DNA from: Melitaea cinxia
Taxonomy: Eukaryota > Arthropoda > Insecta > Lepidoptera > Nymphalidae
Reading direction: 5' to 3'
Assembly: GCF_905220565.1 (NCBI RefSeq)
Contig: NC_059421.1
Span: 2,056,001-2,120,000, forward strand
DNA length: 64,000 nt
This document shows, one piece after another, positions 10,741-22,238 of the stretch. Both the position numbers and the translations under genes were made by a program. The number at the start of each line of letters is the position of its first letter. The stretch's first letter is position 1. The notes beneath the pieces are model-generated. The model saw only the letters and a list, made by a program, of their open reading frames with translations, was not told where the DNA came from and searched no databases.

Positions 10741-11787
10741 TTAATTGGATTGGTTCCGCATGAGAATTTTTCCTTTCAATGAAACTGGTCCAATCTTGTT
10801 TGATGCCTTTGTAACATACGGTCTTATTGGTTCCAAAATATCTCCGAAAAGAATAGCTAATACGTTGTATTCATAAATACTCTTGTTATAGGCATACAGT
10901 TGGGTTAGGAATGGTTCTACAGAGAATGCAGTTGGTACAGCGTCAGAATCGAAATCTATTCCAAGCGGTTCGCTTGTTCCGTTAGCGAAGATAGTATAAA
11001 CCTTGTTATCAACAAGGAATAGAACTCCATTGTCCAACATGAAAGGTGGTTTTATGAGTTTTACGCTGTTGGGGTTTTCTGGCAGACCTTCGATTTTCTT
11101 CACACCGTCAGCTAAATGGACGTACGCTTGTTTATCGTCCGAATAGAAGTAAATATTGTTGGAATAGTCGACAACAATTTGTTTTGCGTTAACTATGTTG
11201 TCTAATTTCTCCTTTGTTGTACCTTCGTTCGATACTTTGTATACTTCATGATTCTCAGTCAGGATATAGATCACGTCACCGGTTGCTTCTTTAGCAATGC
11301 CGATTATACTGTCGGTAACTGTACCGTATAGTTCGACGGAATTCTTTTTTATATCGTAAACGTAAATTCCGTCAGCGGCTCCGAAGAAGACCAATTTACT
11401 GAAGTCATAAGATGCGGCTGCGTCTCTACCATGTTCTAATAGTTTAGTTGCAACACCATCTTTTAGCATATATAGGCCTCGATCTACACGTTTGCCATCT
11501 GAGTCTGTATCAGCTTCTACAAAGAATGCAGTAAGTTGTAAATCGTTTTCGTTAGAATCAGAATCAAAACTTGATTTTTTTGTGCCTTTTTCTTCTTCTT
11601 TTTCAATATTGAGACCATTAATAGGTAACAATAAGTTCACTATTTCATGTTGACCAGTGTATTGTATTAAACTCTCAGCGAACAAGCTCTTCGTAACTGT
11701 TAGTTTGTCGTGGTCATCGTTGGAGACGGGATTGCCAAGTGCTAAGCTGATTAGCGATAGAATCGTTAAACCCGTTGCAATCTTCAT
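10741..11787 (-). CDS. Ommochrome-binding-protein-like secreted protein, copy 2
   Basis: 348 residues, paralogue of 3524-4567 and co-oriented with it. The start is the ATG at 11787-11785. A 3' splice site (minus strand 'AATTTGCAG', ending at 11794) lies just upstream, so the extra Met of the longer frame falls in an intron. Residues 1-18 are a signal peptide ending near 'LALG'. The charged linker at about 60-85 is Lys/Glu-rich then Ser/Asp-rich and shares little sequence with copy 1, whereas the core ('HGRDAAAS', 'VFFGAADGIY', 'DSIIGIAKE', 'TGDVIYILTENHEVYKVSN') is nearly unchanged. Possible N-glycosylation sites are 'NGTS' and 'NKS'. The C-terminal tail is basic and unlike copy 1. The likely role is a secreted carrier of ommochrome or a similar ligand, inferred from family resemblance only. 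Confidence 0.85.
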   Translation of the reverse strand: MKIATGLTILSLISLALGNPVSNDDHDKLTVTKSLFAESLIQYTGQHEIVNLLLPINGLNIEKEEEKGTKKSSFDSDSNENDLQLTAFFVEADTDSDGKRVDRGLYMLKDGVATKLLEHGRDAAASYDFSKLVFFGAADGIYVYDIKKNSVELYGTVTDSIIGIAKEATGDVIYILTENHEVYKVSNEGTTKEKLDNIVNAKQIVVDYSNNIYFYSDDKQAYVHLADGVKKIEGLPENPNSVKLIKPPFMLDNGVLFLVDNKVYTIFANGTSEPLGIDFDSDAVPTAFSVEPFLTQLYAYNKSIYEYNVLAILFGDILEPIRPYVTKASNKIGPVSLKGKILMRNQSN

Positions 11788-11866
11788 TATGATCTGCAAA
11801 TTAAAATGATAGGTAAGTTATAACATAAGGATTATTAAGTTTACAATGTTTGGTTTTTAGTTAATT
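11788..11866 (-). promoter_or_regulatory. 5' intron end upstream of copy 2
   Basis: The exon resumes at 11793 after AG on the minus strand, so this gene, like copy 1, has an intron in its leader. A SINE begins about 75 bases further upstream and lies in that intron or in the promoter. Confidence 0.5.
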
Positions 11867-12209
11867 ACGCTTCAGCCTGTAATATCCCACTACTAGGCAT
11901 AGGCCTCTTTCCCCATGTAGGAGAAGGATCAGAGCTTAATCCACCAAGCTGCTCTAATGCGGGTTGGCGGATATATTCCCTACTATGAGTAACGATCGCT
12001 ATCAGGTGTACATGATAACAACCGGAACCGACGGCTTAACGTGCTCTCAGAGGCACGGTGGGGAGACCCACAAGGACTGCACAAACACCCAGACCACGGC
12101 AAACACCTGTACGGCCAATACAAATGTTTGTCATGTGCGGGATCGAACCCGCAACCGCCAGCGCAACAGGTTCAATCCATGGCTGTAACCGTTGCGCCAA
12201 CGCGGCGTC
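11867..12209 (-). mobile_element. tRNA-derived SINE family B, near full length
   Basis: Reverse copy with the tail 'gcttcagcctgtaatatccc' on the plus strand and the tRNA-like head at 12130-12209. The B box reads 'gggatcgaacccgc' on the plus strand. It sits just 5' of copy 2 of the ommochrome-like gene and has no counterpart at copy 1. Confidence 0.8.
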
Positions 12210-12901
12210 ATTTAGTTTAATTAATTATTTTCAGTTAATACAACTTTATTTTTTTTTGTCATAGCGTAAGTTTAATGGAAAATTTATAAAACGGAAAAAG
12301 GCCCGGTTTAAATCATACATAATTAGGATAAAAATATTAGTTAACATATAAATGAGTCTCCAAAACATTCCTCTTGACCTCGAGGTCCAGAGACGTGAAA
12401 GTCAGTTATCAAAAATACCTTGACCTTCGACTTCGAATGTTTGTTGTTATTCAAAAATGTTAGGTAAAAGTTTATTTGCGTAACAGATGACATCTGACTT
12501 ATTTTTGGGATGTCATGTTGATTTGATTAATATTATCTTCGTTCAATGAAAAAAAAAAGGAATTTGTTGATTATGTAACGCTGTTTAACTGTAAGTAATA
12601 CCGATGGTACAGTTGGTACGTATGTAGATACTAATAAGATGATTGGGTCAAAAGTTATGCTGATACGAGATACGGTTAATAAACAATAAGACGTTATTAC
12701 AAGGTAACATGTTGTTATGATATTTATGTATGTATGTATGTTATGTTATGTAATTTAGAGTTTTGTCTTGTTACCTAAATATAAAAGTTTTTTTTTAAAT
12801 ATCTCATAAATATTGTGTTATTCGATGGTAAAAAAATCATATTTCAAAAGCTCTTGTCTGTTAGATACCGTCAACCATCAATAGGTCCTGTATAGTGAGT
12901 T

Positions 12902-12935
<34 letters not shown>

Positions 12936-13282
12936 ATAAACGCCCCAAACTTAACGGCCCCCACACGCAGTATATTTGTGTAGGGGTGTCATTACATACT
13001 ATGAGACCCGAACTATAGACGAGCTTCACCTATCTGCTTATTGAATGAAAATGATTTTGTATTTATTTTAGTATCTTATGAAAATAATCGCGAACGGGCT
13101 GCCTGAAAAATCCTGGCCAGGCGAAATTTAATTCATAATTTAATAATATATTTTTTTAATTCACCTCCCAGTTTAAAGAATAAAATTATTTTATTACAGT
13201 ATGAAGCCTTTAGAAAATGGAATCGTTGGGTTATTTATTGTTTTCCTGACATACCTACTAGGTTGGCAGGTATAAATAAAGT
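12210..13282. other. AT-rich intergenic DNA
   Basis: No gene seen. A TA microsatellite lies at about 12904-12933. Confidence 0.5.
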
Positions 13283-13536
13283 ATATTATCTTCTAGTTAA
13301 GTCTAAGCCGACCGATGGCGGGATAACCATCCAACTGCTGGCTTTGAAATACACAGGCCGAAGACGGGCAGCAGCGTCTTCGGTGCGACAAAACCAGTAC
13401 TGCGGTCACCAACCCGCCTGCCCAGCGTGGTGACTATGGGCAAAACACATGAGTTCACGTTATTTTTGGCGTAAACTTGTGGAGGCCTATGTCCAGCAGT
13501 GGACTGTATAGGCTGTAATGATTGATTGATTGATCT
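13283..13536 (+). mobile_element. LINE/SINE tail family T, tandem unit 1
   Basis: Runs from the short direct repeat 'atcttctagtt' into 'cgaccgatggcgggataacc' and ends in 'cagtggactgtatagg' with a GATT-repeat tail. It is nearly identical to the next unit. Open frames across it on the minus strand are antisense artefacts. Confidence 0.75.
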
Positions 13537-13770
13537 TCTAGTTCGACCGATGGCGGGATAACCATCCAACTGCCGGCTTTGAAATACACAGGCCGAAGAC
13601 AGGCAGCAGCGCCTTTGGTGCGACAAAGCCAGTACTGCGGTCACCAACCCGCCTGCCCAGCGTGGTGACTATGGGCAAAACACATGAGTTCACGTTATTT
13701 TTGACGTAAACTTGTGGAGGCCTATGTCCAGCAGTGGACTGTATACGCTGTAATAATGATGATCTTCTAG
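13537..13770 (+). mobile_element. LINE/SINE tail family T, tandem unit 2
   Basis: Second unit, separated from the first by another copy of 'atcttctagtt' and followed by a third copy of the same 11 bases at about 13760. The near identity to unit 1 implies a recent event. Confidence 0.75.
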
Positions 13771-15039
13771 TTACTTTCACCCACACGTTTAATAAATAAA
13801 TTTTAAATCAAAATGAGCGCTACTTCATTGGGAATACGAAAGCATAGGGTTGTCTAATAAGTTTAGTTTGAATAGCGGTTACCGAATATTATATAACCTG
13901 ATCAGGAATTTTCCAGCCTACGCTTTCGCGATTTATCTTTAACATACTTAAGAAGATAATTATTTACTGTTTATCCATTAAGTAGACGGGCAAAGATCAT
14001 GTCTAGTTATTATCTTAGAATAACAAGTATTATACCGAATGAAGGTAATTTAATAAATTATATTTAATTTTTATAATTAAGCCAGCTGATTTGACAGACG
14101 CTTTTCTGCCTTCCAAACAGTCAAGTTCAAATAAAGTTGTTTTTTTTGTAATTTTTAATTTCTACGCAATTTTTTAATTTTTTATTTCATAATAACCTTC
14201 TACAGAGTATTAGGGCGCTTTAAAAAAAATTGCCCAATCTATCGATCGAATGAACTCGAAACGCGTTTTTTTTTAAATTAAAACATTGTAATAGAGAAAT
14301 ACCGTCAACGTCGGGCCATGTCCTAAATTTACTAGGCAATCACAGGACTGTCGATCTGTAATCTTATATAATAAACACCGGTACGATAGGCGTAATGTAT
14401 GGCACCTAACCAAGTGAATGAACAATTTAGAACATGCAGATGTTGGTAATTTTAAATAAAAAAAAGTATAGCAAAAATAGGTTTGGTTACAGCTTGCCAT
14501 AAATTTTTTTTTTTCATCAATTGAATAATTCTGTTTTGTGTTTGATATTGCTAGGACAAGGTTGCTATAACAGATTTTTTTTAAATATATATAGAATATT
14601 AAACGAATTATTTTTGGAATGGGTATTTTTATGAAACCTCGTGAGCTCAAATTACAAGATAATAAGAAAAAAAGGTAAATCAATTACATTCTTAAATCAT
14701 ATATTATCATATTCCAAATAAAATCAGATTGTTAAATAAATTATTTAACACTCACCCGTCGAGTCGAGCTCTTGAAATGACGTCAAATATAACTTATTTG
14801 GGATTTAAATACAGATTCATTACCGAATTCCTGTTCTTATCTCAATATACAGTCTAGAAAACATATACGCAAGGTCATAGGTTCTGATCAGGTCTGACAC
14901 TGAAAAGTTTCGTGAGCGATAAACTATAATTTTTTTTTTCGTTTAAATAGTATAGCTAAACCTCGTATCCGCCGATTTATAGTCAAAGAGTATGATTATA
15001 AATCTCTATATAATTTTGTATTAAAACACAATTTACATT
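13771..15039. other. AT-rich intergenic DNA
   Basis: No supported gene. A 136-codon open frame (14683-14273, minus) is rich in Phe, Ile, Leu and Tyr codons from AT-rich DNA, and I recognise no family. Confidence 0.45.
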
Positions 15040-15175
15040 CATTTTCAATCAAGTAACTGCTGAGTTTCTTGACAACACTTAGAAATTTTAATTTGTAAAA
15101 TGACGATTCGAAGGTGCTTATAAGCCTATTTGAATAAAGTTATTTTCGATTTTGATATTGATTTTGATAACATGT
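15040..15175 (+). repeat. LINE 3' tail family E
   Basis: Contains 'tgtaaaatgacgattcgaag' and ends 'aataaagttattttcgattt'. Its intact end shows what the mariner at 59767 interrupted. Confidence 0.7.
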
Positions 15176-15639
15176 ACAAGTAAAGCCGACATGTTAGAAT
15201 GTTGGCTAAAAAGAAAGGTTGGCTAAGCGAGTGTGATGCTTCTAGTATCGCAAAGGTCTACAGGCTACGGTAGGCTCTTACCATCAGGAGGGCCTTAGTT
15301 TCGTAACATACCTAGTGGTATAAACAAACTAATAGTACCCTACTGATGATTGACTGATGACTGATGATGACTGATGATTGTACGTTTACACGTTATAATA
15401 CATTATACATAATATTAGAATATCATCGTCTTCGTATTCATAAATCTGCAACACTATCGGTTAGTTTAAAACTCAAATGTCTACAGGCCATAAATAAACA
15501 TAACTGTCAAGATCTTGACTTGACGCTGGTAAAACTCTACGACGATATCCGAGGCAAAAAGTTTGAAATACCTAAGGTAAAGAACAATTTAGGTGATAGA
15601 ACCTTAAAAAAACGAATACCATACTTACCTACCTATACC
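15176..15639. other. Intergenic DNA with a SINE A scrap
   Basis: About 15245-15310 is a worn plus-strand fragment of the family A 3' end ('tcttaccatcaggag'). A 140-codon frame beginning at 15364 continues into the LINE fragment in another frame, and I do not accept it as a gene. Confidence 0.4.
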
Positions 15640-16080
15640 TATGGGTGGGATATACTCAAAAATCTTATAGTGCTCTCCGCGTTCAATACAATAACGCGTT
15701 CAGGGTGTTGTTGGGGCTGCCTCGATACTGCAGCGCCTCAGGGATGTTCGCTGAAGCGCGTGTTGATTGTTTTTACGCCCTCATGAGAAAAAGATGTGGG
15801 TCTCTGATGCGTAGAATACGGGGTAGTGCCAACGAAATTCTGGGCATGATATCCAGTAGACTGGATTGCATATACATGAATCATTGCTGTGCCGTTGCAA
15901 ATGGAACGGTGCAGCGGTGATTCGTGTGTATTGTAACATTTAACTGTAACATTTATTTATTTAAAAAAAAATTGTAATAATTAAACTAACATAGTATGTA
16001 AGAAATATTGTTTACTAACCAAAATGAGTCACTGGTCACTTTAATAAAGAATATTGTTAAAATTATTATAATTATTATGA
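15640..16080 (+). mobile_element. LINE 3' fragment
   Basis: 15645-15920 encodes the C-terminal end of the same LINE family as 26800-28335 ('YSALRVQYNNAFRVLLGLPR', then 'MFAEA' and 'FYALMRKRC'). It is followed by an AT-rich 3' untranslated part and an ATT-rich tail near 16055-16080. The 5' side is truncated. Confidence 0.8.
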
Positions 16081-16610
16081 ACAACCATAAAGGGGCATCC
16101 GACAGAAGACCAATAACAGTGTATTTAAATATAAACTGCGCAGATACCTCTTCTCAATTCGTTAGATTTGTGCCTATTTCTGACTTAAAATTTATAATGT
16201 ATGGAGACTACTAATTTCGCGGTCAAACTGATTAAACAGTTTTTCGGAACTTTTTTGTATCCCTTATGATTCCATTGTTTACTAGTAAATAAAAAATAAC
16301 CTGCTTGTAAATTTAAATCAACTCAAAACAGGAGATGGAGGAAAAATAAATAGCATCTATGTCTTTAGATGACATCATGTATCTGGCAATACAGTTTTGA
16401 CAATGGAATGCCATGTCTGTCTTAAGACCAGCATCATCAGTCGATGGCTATTCTGGAAGCCTCCTTCACTGGTTTTTAACATTGGCTATTGAAACCAGCA
16501 TAAACCCCCAGGACATGACAAATATTTGTATGGGGAAAACAATAATTTATGGTTATGGAGGGAATAGCAGAAATTACGTTGCTCAAAATTTTGAACTGCT
16601 CACACAAAAA

Positions 16611-16735
16611 CCTCAAACTTAAAGAAGATCACAGCTAAACAGCACTACCCTCGAATAATGTTGTGTTCCCGTTGATCGTAATGTAACCAGAGCTTCGGTA
16701 ATCACTTACCATCAGGTGGATCGTACGCTTATTAT
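16611..16735 (+). repeat. SINE family A fragment
   Basis: Worn plus-strand copy ending in 'atcaggtggatcgtacgctt' and a T-rich stretch. It lies tail to tail with the next, reverse copy. Confidence 0.6.
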
Positions 16736-16739
16736 TTTT

Positions 16740-17014
16740 TTATGTCACTAGGTCGGCAAACAAGCGTACGGCTCACCTGATTGTAAGCGATTACCGTAGC
16801 TTATAGACACCTGCAACACCAAAAGCATCGCAAGCGCGTTGCCGACCCAATCCCCAATCCCCCCAGGAGCTCTGGTCACCTTACTCACCAACAGGAACAC
16901 AATACTGCTTGAAAACAGTATTATTTTGCTGTGATCTTCTGTAAGGTCGAGGTACTACCCCAGTCGGGCTGCACCATATTTTGAGCAAGAAATTCCTGCT
17001 GTGCCCTACCTCAG
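16740..17014 (-). mobile_element. SINE family A, near full length
   Basis: Reverse copy. The plus strand reads 'atgtcactaggtcggcaaac' at one end and 'ctgctgtgccctacctcag' at the other. I associate this body with metulj-type SINEs of butterflies, from memory. Confidence 0.8.
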
Positions 17015-17129
17015 TTGCCAGTCATTTGTTACCACAATTGTATCAGATAAATATATAATGTAGACTGAGCTTAATTTGAATTCACATCAAAACTAGCATC
17101 TGTTCCCATAATTCGGTTAAGGTAGTCTG

Positions 17130-17280
17130 GAGTTTTTAACATTGGCGCACCTGCAACCCTAGTGACTTGCCGTGACAGACTCAAGATTGTTGGTAAACCT
17201 GGTCAGCAGTCCACCGAGATGCTATTTCCTTGTGAGGAAACCTCAGGCCAGCCAGACGTTTATTTATTATCTATACTGAT
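17130..17280 (+). repeat. Probable LINE 3' scrap
   Basis: GC-richer 150 bases with 'ccctagtgacttgccgtgac' and a stretch of diverged repeat-like sequence next to family F. The class is uncertain. Confidence 0.35.
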
Positions 17281-17330
17281 ATTGGGTAGAAATAAGAAGA
17301 TACATTTTATTTAGCAGTCAAATAAACCTT

Positions 17331-17527
17331 ACATATAAAATTCTCGTGTCACAATGTTAATTACCATACTCCTCCGAAACGGCTAGACCAATTTTTATGA
17401 AATTTTGTGTGCATATCGTCTAGGTTTGAGAATCAACCAACATCTATTTTTTATACCCCTAAGTCATAAGGAGGGGGATTAAGGGAGTTAATAAATAAAC
17501 AAAACAACGTTTGCAGAGTCAGCTAGT
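17331..17527 (+). repeat. Non-coding repeat family F, complete copy
   Basis: Runs from 'ataaaattctcgtgtcacaa' through 'ctcctccgaaacggctagac' to 'gcagagtcagctagta'. Used here as the reference for the other F copies at 9925-10135, 35756-35900 and 44208-44238 plus 48628-48775. Confidence 0.75.
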
Positions 17528-19138
17528 ATATTTATAAATTCCATAATTCATTAAATAACAGTTTATTATCGATATCATTCAAGAATAATATACATAAGTT
17601 ACAGTTTACAATAAACAATAACATTTACAGGTAATTAAATATAATTGGTCTGTTAATATGTACCTAAGGTAATATGAAAATAAATAACATCCATTCTATA
17701 ATATAATTAACTTTAACATATTCTTAATCAATATCAATTAAATATAATTTTATAATATTTACACTATATTTAGCGATTTGAGGCTCTTGATTTGGCTGCA
17801 TTATATCGAGTTTTATTGATTGTCTAGACACTGAACTGTGCAATTATTCTTTGTATCATTATCCTGATCAAAGAATGGGTTAGTGTATTGGACCACATAA
17901 ACTTGAACTTACATATTCTAAAATGTAAAAAAAAAACAATTGTGCTTTAGACTACATGACTGAAGTAAGCTGCACAATATACCTGCACTGTGTCTTAGAT
18001 ATACGAAACGTAACTGGCTATGAGAGAAAGAGAGAAAGAAAATGTGTGCTCGCACATCTCTCTCTTGCTCCGTTCGCCTCGCTCGATCACACTTTCGTAA
18101 CGATCTCGTCACGTCCCAAGTCAAGCGTACGTAAAGAAGTTTTACTACAAAAACAGCACTATTTAGCTATACATTTCATGTCAATCGTCTATACAGAAAG
18201 CTTTCAAAAGCTTAACAAAAATATGTATAAATCTCCATAAAGGCGGGAGGTCAGATAATTAGACACAAGTTGCTTACAATAGTATTTTAATACTACATAT
18301 GCTGGTATCATTAGAAGTCTAGTCAGCCTTATGGAAATAATCTCATAAAACATGGACAAATGCAGTCAACGTTAGCCTTATGGAAATAATTCCATGAAAC
18401 ATGGAAAAATGCAGACCATATTCTCATACCGAGCTTTGAGAGTATATAAGAGAGTAAATTCATTTTTAATTTTCTACCTGTACTTTGTCACCCCGATCTT
18501 TAGATGTGAGAGCGTCTACCACAACACTTTCCAGCGAGAAAGCCGTGAAATTCAGTTGTTTCGTTGCTACGTCTGTAAAATAAAATGAAGAAAATAATGA
18601 AGTATTATTTTTTATACACTGACCAATATATAGGTAGATATACAAGCGAGAAACAACAATATTATTTCAAAACTATATACAAAAAATCAGTCAAATAATA
18701 AATGATGGACATCTAAAACTAAATGGCAAAGCTATGTCATGTCTATCATACTTAGAAACGTATAAACAAAACTAATATTAAAAAATAATAAAATGTACAA
18801 ATGTCAGTCTTATCTCTAGAAGAGCGATACATTCCAGACAGATTTTGGATTAAGAATATAAAATTAAGTGCTAATTGATAATAAATAAATGTTTATGACA
18901 AAATTACATACTTATTTGTATTTCATGGGTTGTGTGTATTTGTCAACAGGAGCCGAAATTAACACCATCAGCTAACTGATTTTAACTCGAGGTCAGAGAC
19001 TGTAAAGAACTAAATTTATATCGAAAATACATTCACGTGCTCGCCATTTCAAGAATATGCATTAATGATTAAAAAGTTTTAATAGGTATTTGTCAACCGT
19101 TCAAGCAATTTTGGGTAGAAAACTTCAACCTAAGAAAC
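17528..19138. other. AT-rich DNA with a short tandem duplication
   Basis: No gene seen. A purine-rich then CT-rich patch lies at 18020-18090. Around 18323-18415 a roughly 50-base unit ('agccttatggaaataat' and after) occurs twice in tandem with a few differences. Confidence 0.5.
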
Positions 19139-19431
19139 TGAGGTAGGGCACAGCAGGAATTTCCTGCTCAAAATATGGAGCAGCCCGACTGGGGTAGTAC
19201 CTCGACCTTACAGAAGATCACAGCAAAATAATACTGCTTTCAAGCAGTATTGTGTTCCTGTTGGTGAGTAAGGTGACCAGAGCTCCTGGGGGGATTGGGG
19301 ATTGGGTCGGCAACGCGCTTGCAATGCTTCTGGTGTTGCAGGCGTCTATAAGTTACGGTAATCGCTTACCATCAGGTGAGCCGTACGCTTGTTTGCCGAC
19401 CTAGTGACATAAAAAAAAAAAAAAAAAAAAC
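19139..19431 (+). mobile_element. SINE family A, full copy with poly-A tail
   Basis: Best-preserved plus copy. It starts 'gaggtagggcacagcagg', ends 'gccgacctagtgacat' and is followed by about 20 A. An intact tail suggests a fairly recent insertion. Confidence 0.85.
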
Positions 19432-20200
19432 CCATACGAAAAGCTGCCTAGTGAAAGGCTTACGTTGCACTAAAATGTATTCATTTTATGAAAAATACCA
19501 TCTACTGGTGGGTTTATATGACCAGTTAACTTTCAAAATAACATTTCGAGGTAGAGTGAAACGGGAACTATCTTTCAATTTAAAATCTGGAGCCCGACTT
19601 GAAAAGTGCTTTACTATCAAGTGGTGTTGTGTTCTTGAGTTGAATGAGGTAGCCAGGGATCATTTTGGTGGAAATGGATAATAGGGTCTATGACCGGAGT
19701 CTTATCCTCCGACAAAGCGGGGAAAATCTTGCTGGTCTGCTCGAAGCCATTAAACGACCGGAGCATCGAAGATCTCTCGCGTGGTACATCCGTCTCCACG
19801 AGGAGCGCTATGCGAACAAACGCGTTGTACGAGCAATCCTGCCAGTCTTCCTTCCGATTTACACAGGTAATGACCGGTCATGGCTGTTTTGGCGAATATG
19901 CGCATGCGCAAGCGATCCTGTAGCTCCTCCAACTTCGTGTCGAAGACGGCCATCGCAGAGGTTTAGTGGGTAAGAATCCCACATAACCCATCTCTACCCC
20001 AAGAGCCGGGCATCTTCTTGAAGATTTCCTTTGCGTCCAAGTAGCCAGGAATAGATGAGTTGTGTTGATAACGGAGTAGGTTTAGTAACACGGTCGGGAT
20101 TCTCCTGATATTGCAAGGTTCTGGAGGCTTTGATTCGGTAACTATTTACCATTAGAACGCCCGTATGCGTATTTGGCGTTTGTGTTGTAAGTGGAAATTT
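19432..20200. other. GC-richer patch of unknown origin
   Basis: From about 19620 to 20050 base composition rises and open frames occur on both strands (for example plus 19665-19973, minus 19953-19750). None shows a domain I recognise. Weak resemblances to SINE A bodies flank it (19622-19660 and 20065-20170). It may be the 3' part of an old retroelement. Confidence 0.35.
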
Positions 20201-21709
20201 TGGAATTTTAAATTACTTGTTTCATTTGCTTAAGAAGTTGCAATTATTGGAAACTTATTGGAGTTTGTATATAGTTAAAATGACATAGTAAAATATAACA
20301 AGTACATCTCAAACAAAATCGTCGATTAGAATCTGCCAATGCTGAAAATTTTCGTGTTATTTGTTTATCAAATAGTTGGTGGTTATGGAGAATATTATAA
20401 GAGTGTAGTGTGGAGTTATTGTGCATGTGTTAGAAGAAGATCCAAGACAGATATAACACTAGTGAAGCGGCTTTACTTTCGTTCTTCTCTTTAATAGAGT
20501 AATATTTTTATGTATGTAATATTTTCTTGCTATTTTGATTAAAATTATCCCGAGGATGCCATAAGTTATCATACCATGGTATTGCACATTCACAAATCAA
20601 ACAGACTAATTAATAATATATAAGTTTTAAAGTGTTGTTTACTTTATTTACTGTTGTTTAGACAGAGGTCTACAAGCAAACTTAATTTCAAAGTGGTTTT
20701 GTAATTCTTAACTAGGCACTGAGTGATCTTAATTTATCAAGCGACTTTTTTTAATATATTAAATATATATGTAAAAGCAAAATCAATACAGTAAAAATAT
20801 ATAACCGTGTGCTTTAAAAAAATGTAGAAGTCTAAAGCTCTTAAAAGTTAAAGCAGCCACATAAACGTATTTATATCGAATATATAAATATATTATTGAA
20901 AATAAAAATGATGGGGGTTGAGAATGAAAACCAAACGATGAACTTAAATAAAAAATTTATTTAAAAAATCAAATGCTCAATTTACATTATCAAATATAAA
21001 AATTCGTATATTCACATTTGTTCTAAGGCATCATCATCGTTATGGATTCAACAATGTCATAATTAAAAAAAAACAATTCCGTAAAAATGTCAAGCGTCAG
21101 CCATTTTACGCCTTGAGATTTTTACATTGGTCCACTTTTCGGAAAAAAACTGTATTTTATTTTTGGGAGATACGATTATTGGGCAATTAATTTTATCGAA
21201 TCTCACAAAAAAGTTTTTACATTTGACAATAACAAAAACATCGTAACAGTATTTTTATATTAACACAAACCTATTATAAGATAACATTAAAGGCAGCTGG
21301 AAATTGAAAATAAAATAAAGAAATAAATATTTTTAAAACGATATTTACAAAAAAAAAAAAAAATAATTGGCACGCTTTGTAAAATTTTATAAAAATTTAA
21401 AAACAGATAAAACAGCGTGATATAAAAATACGTGTATAGTTATTTTAATGATCCTGAATACAAAAAAAAAGTTTAAGAAAAAAAAGTAAGACAAAGCAAT
21501 CTAAAGCAACTTACAATAAAGGAATCAGCAAGATATATTAAACACTTTCCATTTGTGTGTTAATTTTTTACATCAAAGATAATAACTAAAATTCCTCAAA
21601 AATATAATATCCCTTAAAGGAGCAGTTTGTACTATTGCCGATTCATTTTAATTAAGAACTTATTAATAAATCTACTTAAAATATGTATTTAATAAGGAAC
21701 TTAATGTAT
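20201..21709. other. AT-rich intergenic DNA
   Basis: No gene or element recognised. It is downstream of GTP cyclohydrolase I and may hold alternative 3' ends. Confidence 0.45.
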
Positions 21710-21715
21710 TTTATT
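21710..21715 (-). terminator. Candidate polyadenylation signal of GTP cyclohydrolase I
   Basis: AATAAA on the minus strand about 400 bases after the stop codon. In such AT-rich DNA chance matches are common, so this is tentative. Confidence 0.3.
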
Positions 21716-22108
21716 TAAATAAATTCTATTACTGATCCGTCTTAAATATTCGCTAATTCTGTAATATTTAGAACACAATTCTAATGAAAACAATAACAAG
21801 AAATTTTATGTATACTAAAGACTCAAGAGATATACCACTTTTAAAATAAATATATATACAAAATATTAAAACATTATATATATAGTAGTAATTATTAAAA
21901 ACGTACAACAAATATGTAAAGCAAAATAATAAAACAAATCACAAAAACTGAAATACAAAAAAAGTGCTGAAAAAAACTTTTCAACTTCAGTAAAAAAAGT
22001 CCTACGTTTAAGTTTAATAAAGTGCTGAAAAACTCATCTTTAGTACACAAAAAAGTCCTACGTTTAAGTATAAAATAATTTACAACGAAGGAGAACGGAA
22101 TAAAGTCC

Positions 22109-22238
22109 TCACTTGGAGTGTACCAGGTTGAGGAACTCCTCGCGCGTCTTCGGGTCGTCGCGGAAAACTCCAAGCATCGTCGACGTCACCGTCTTGCTGT
22201 TGATTTTCTGAACACCGCGCATCACCATGCACATGTGC
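22109..22238 (-). CDS. Pu: GTP cyclohydrolase I coding exon 6 (last)
   Basis: Follows 'TTAAACAG' on the minus strand. It completes Val251 and encodes 252-293, holding active-site His252 and zinc ligand Cys254, then 'MLGVFRDDPKTREEF' and TGA at 22111-22109. Confidence 0.95.

Noticed and set aside
12904..12933. Possible functional element at the TA repeat
   Set aside because: Simple microsatellite. Similar ones lie at 58414 and 62253 with no shared context.
13303..13786. Two similar open frames on the minus strand
   Set aside because: They are antisense readings of the tandem family T units. The likeness comes from the repeat.
14273..14683. 136-codon open frame on the minus strand
   Set aside because: No recognised motif. 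The residue bias is what AT-rich non-coding DNA gives, and no splice or start context was found.
15364..15786. 140-codon plus-strand open frame
   Set aside because: Its second half is the LINE fragment read in the wrong frame. The first half has no recognised domain.
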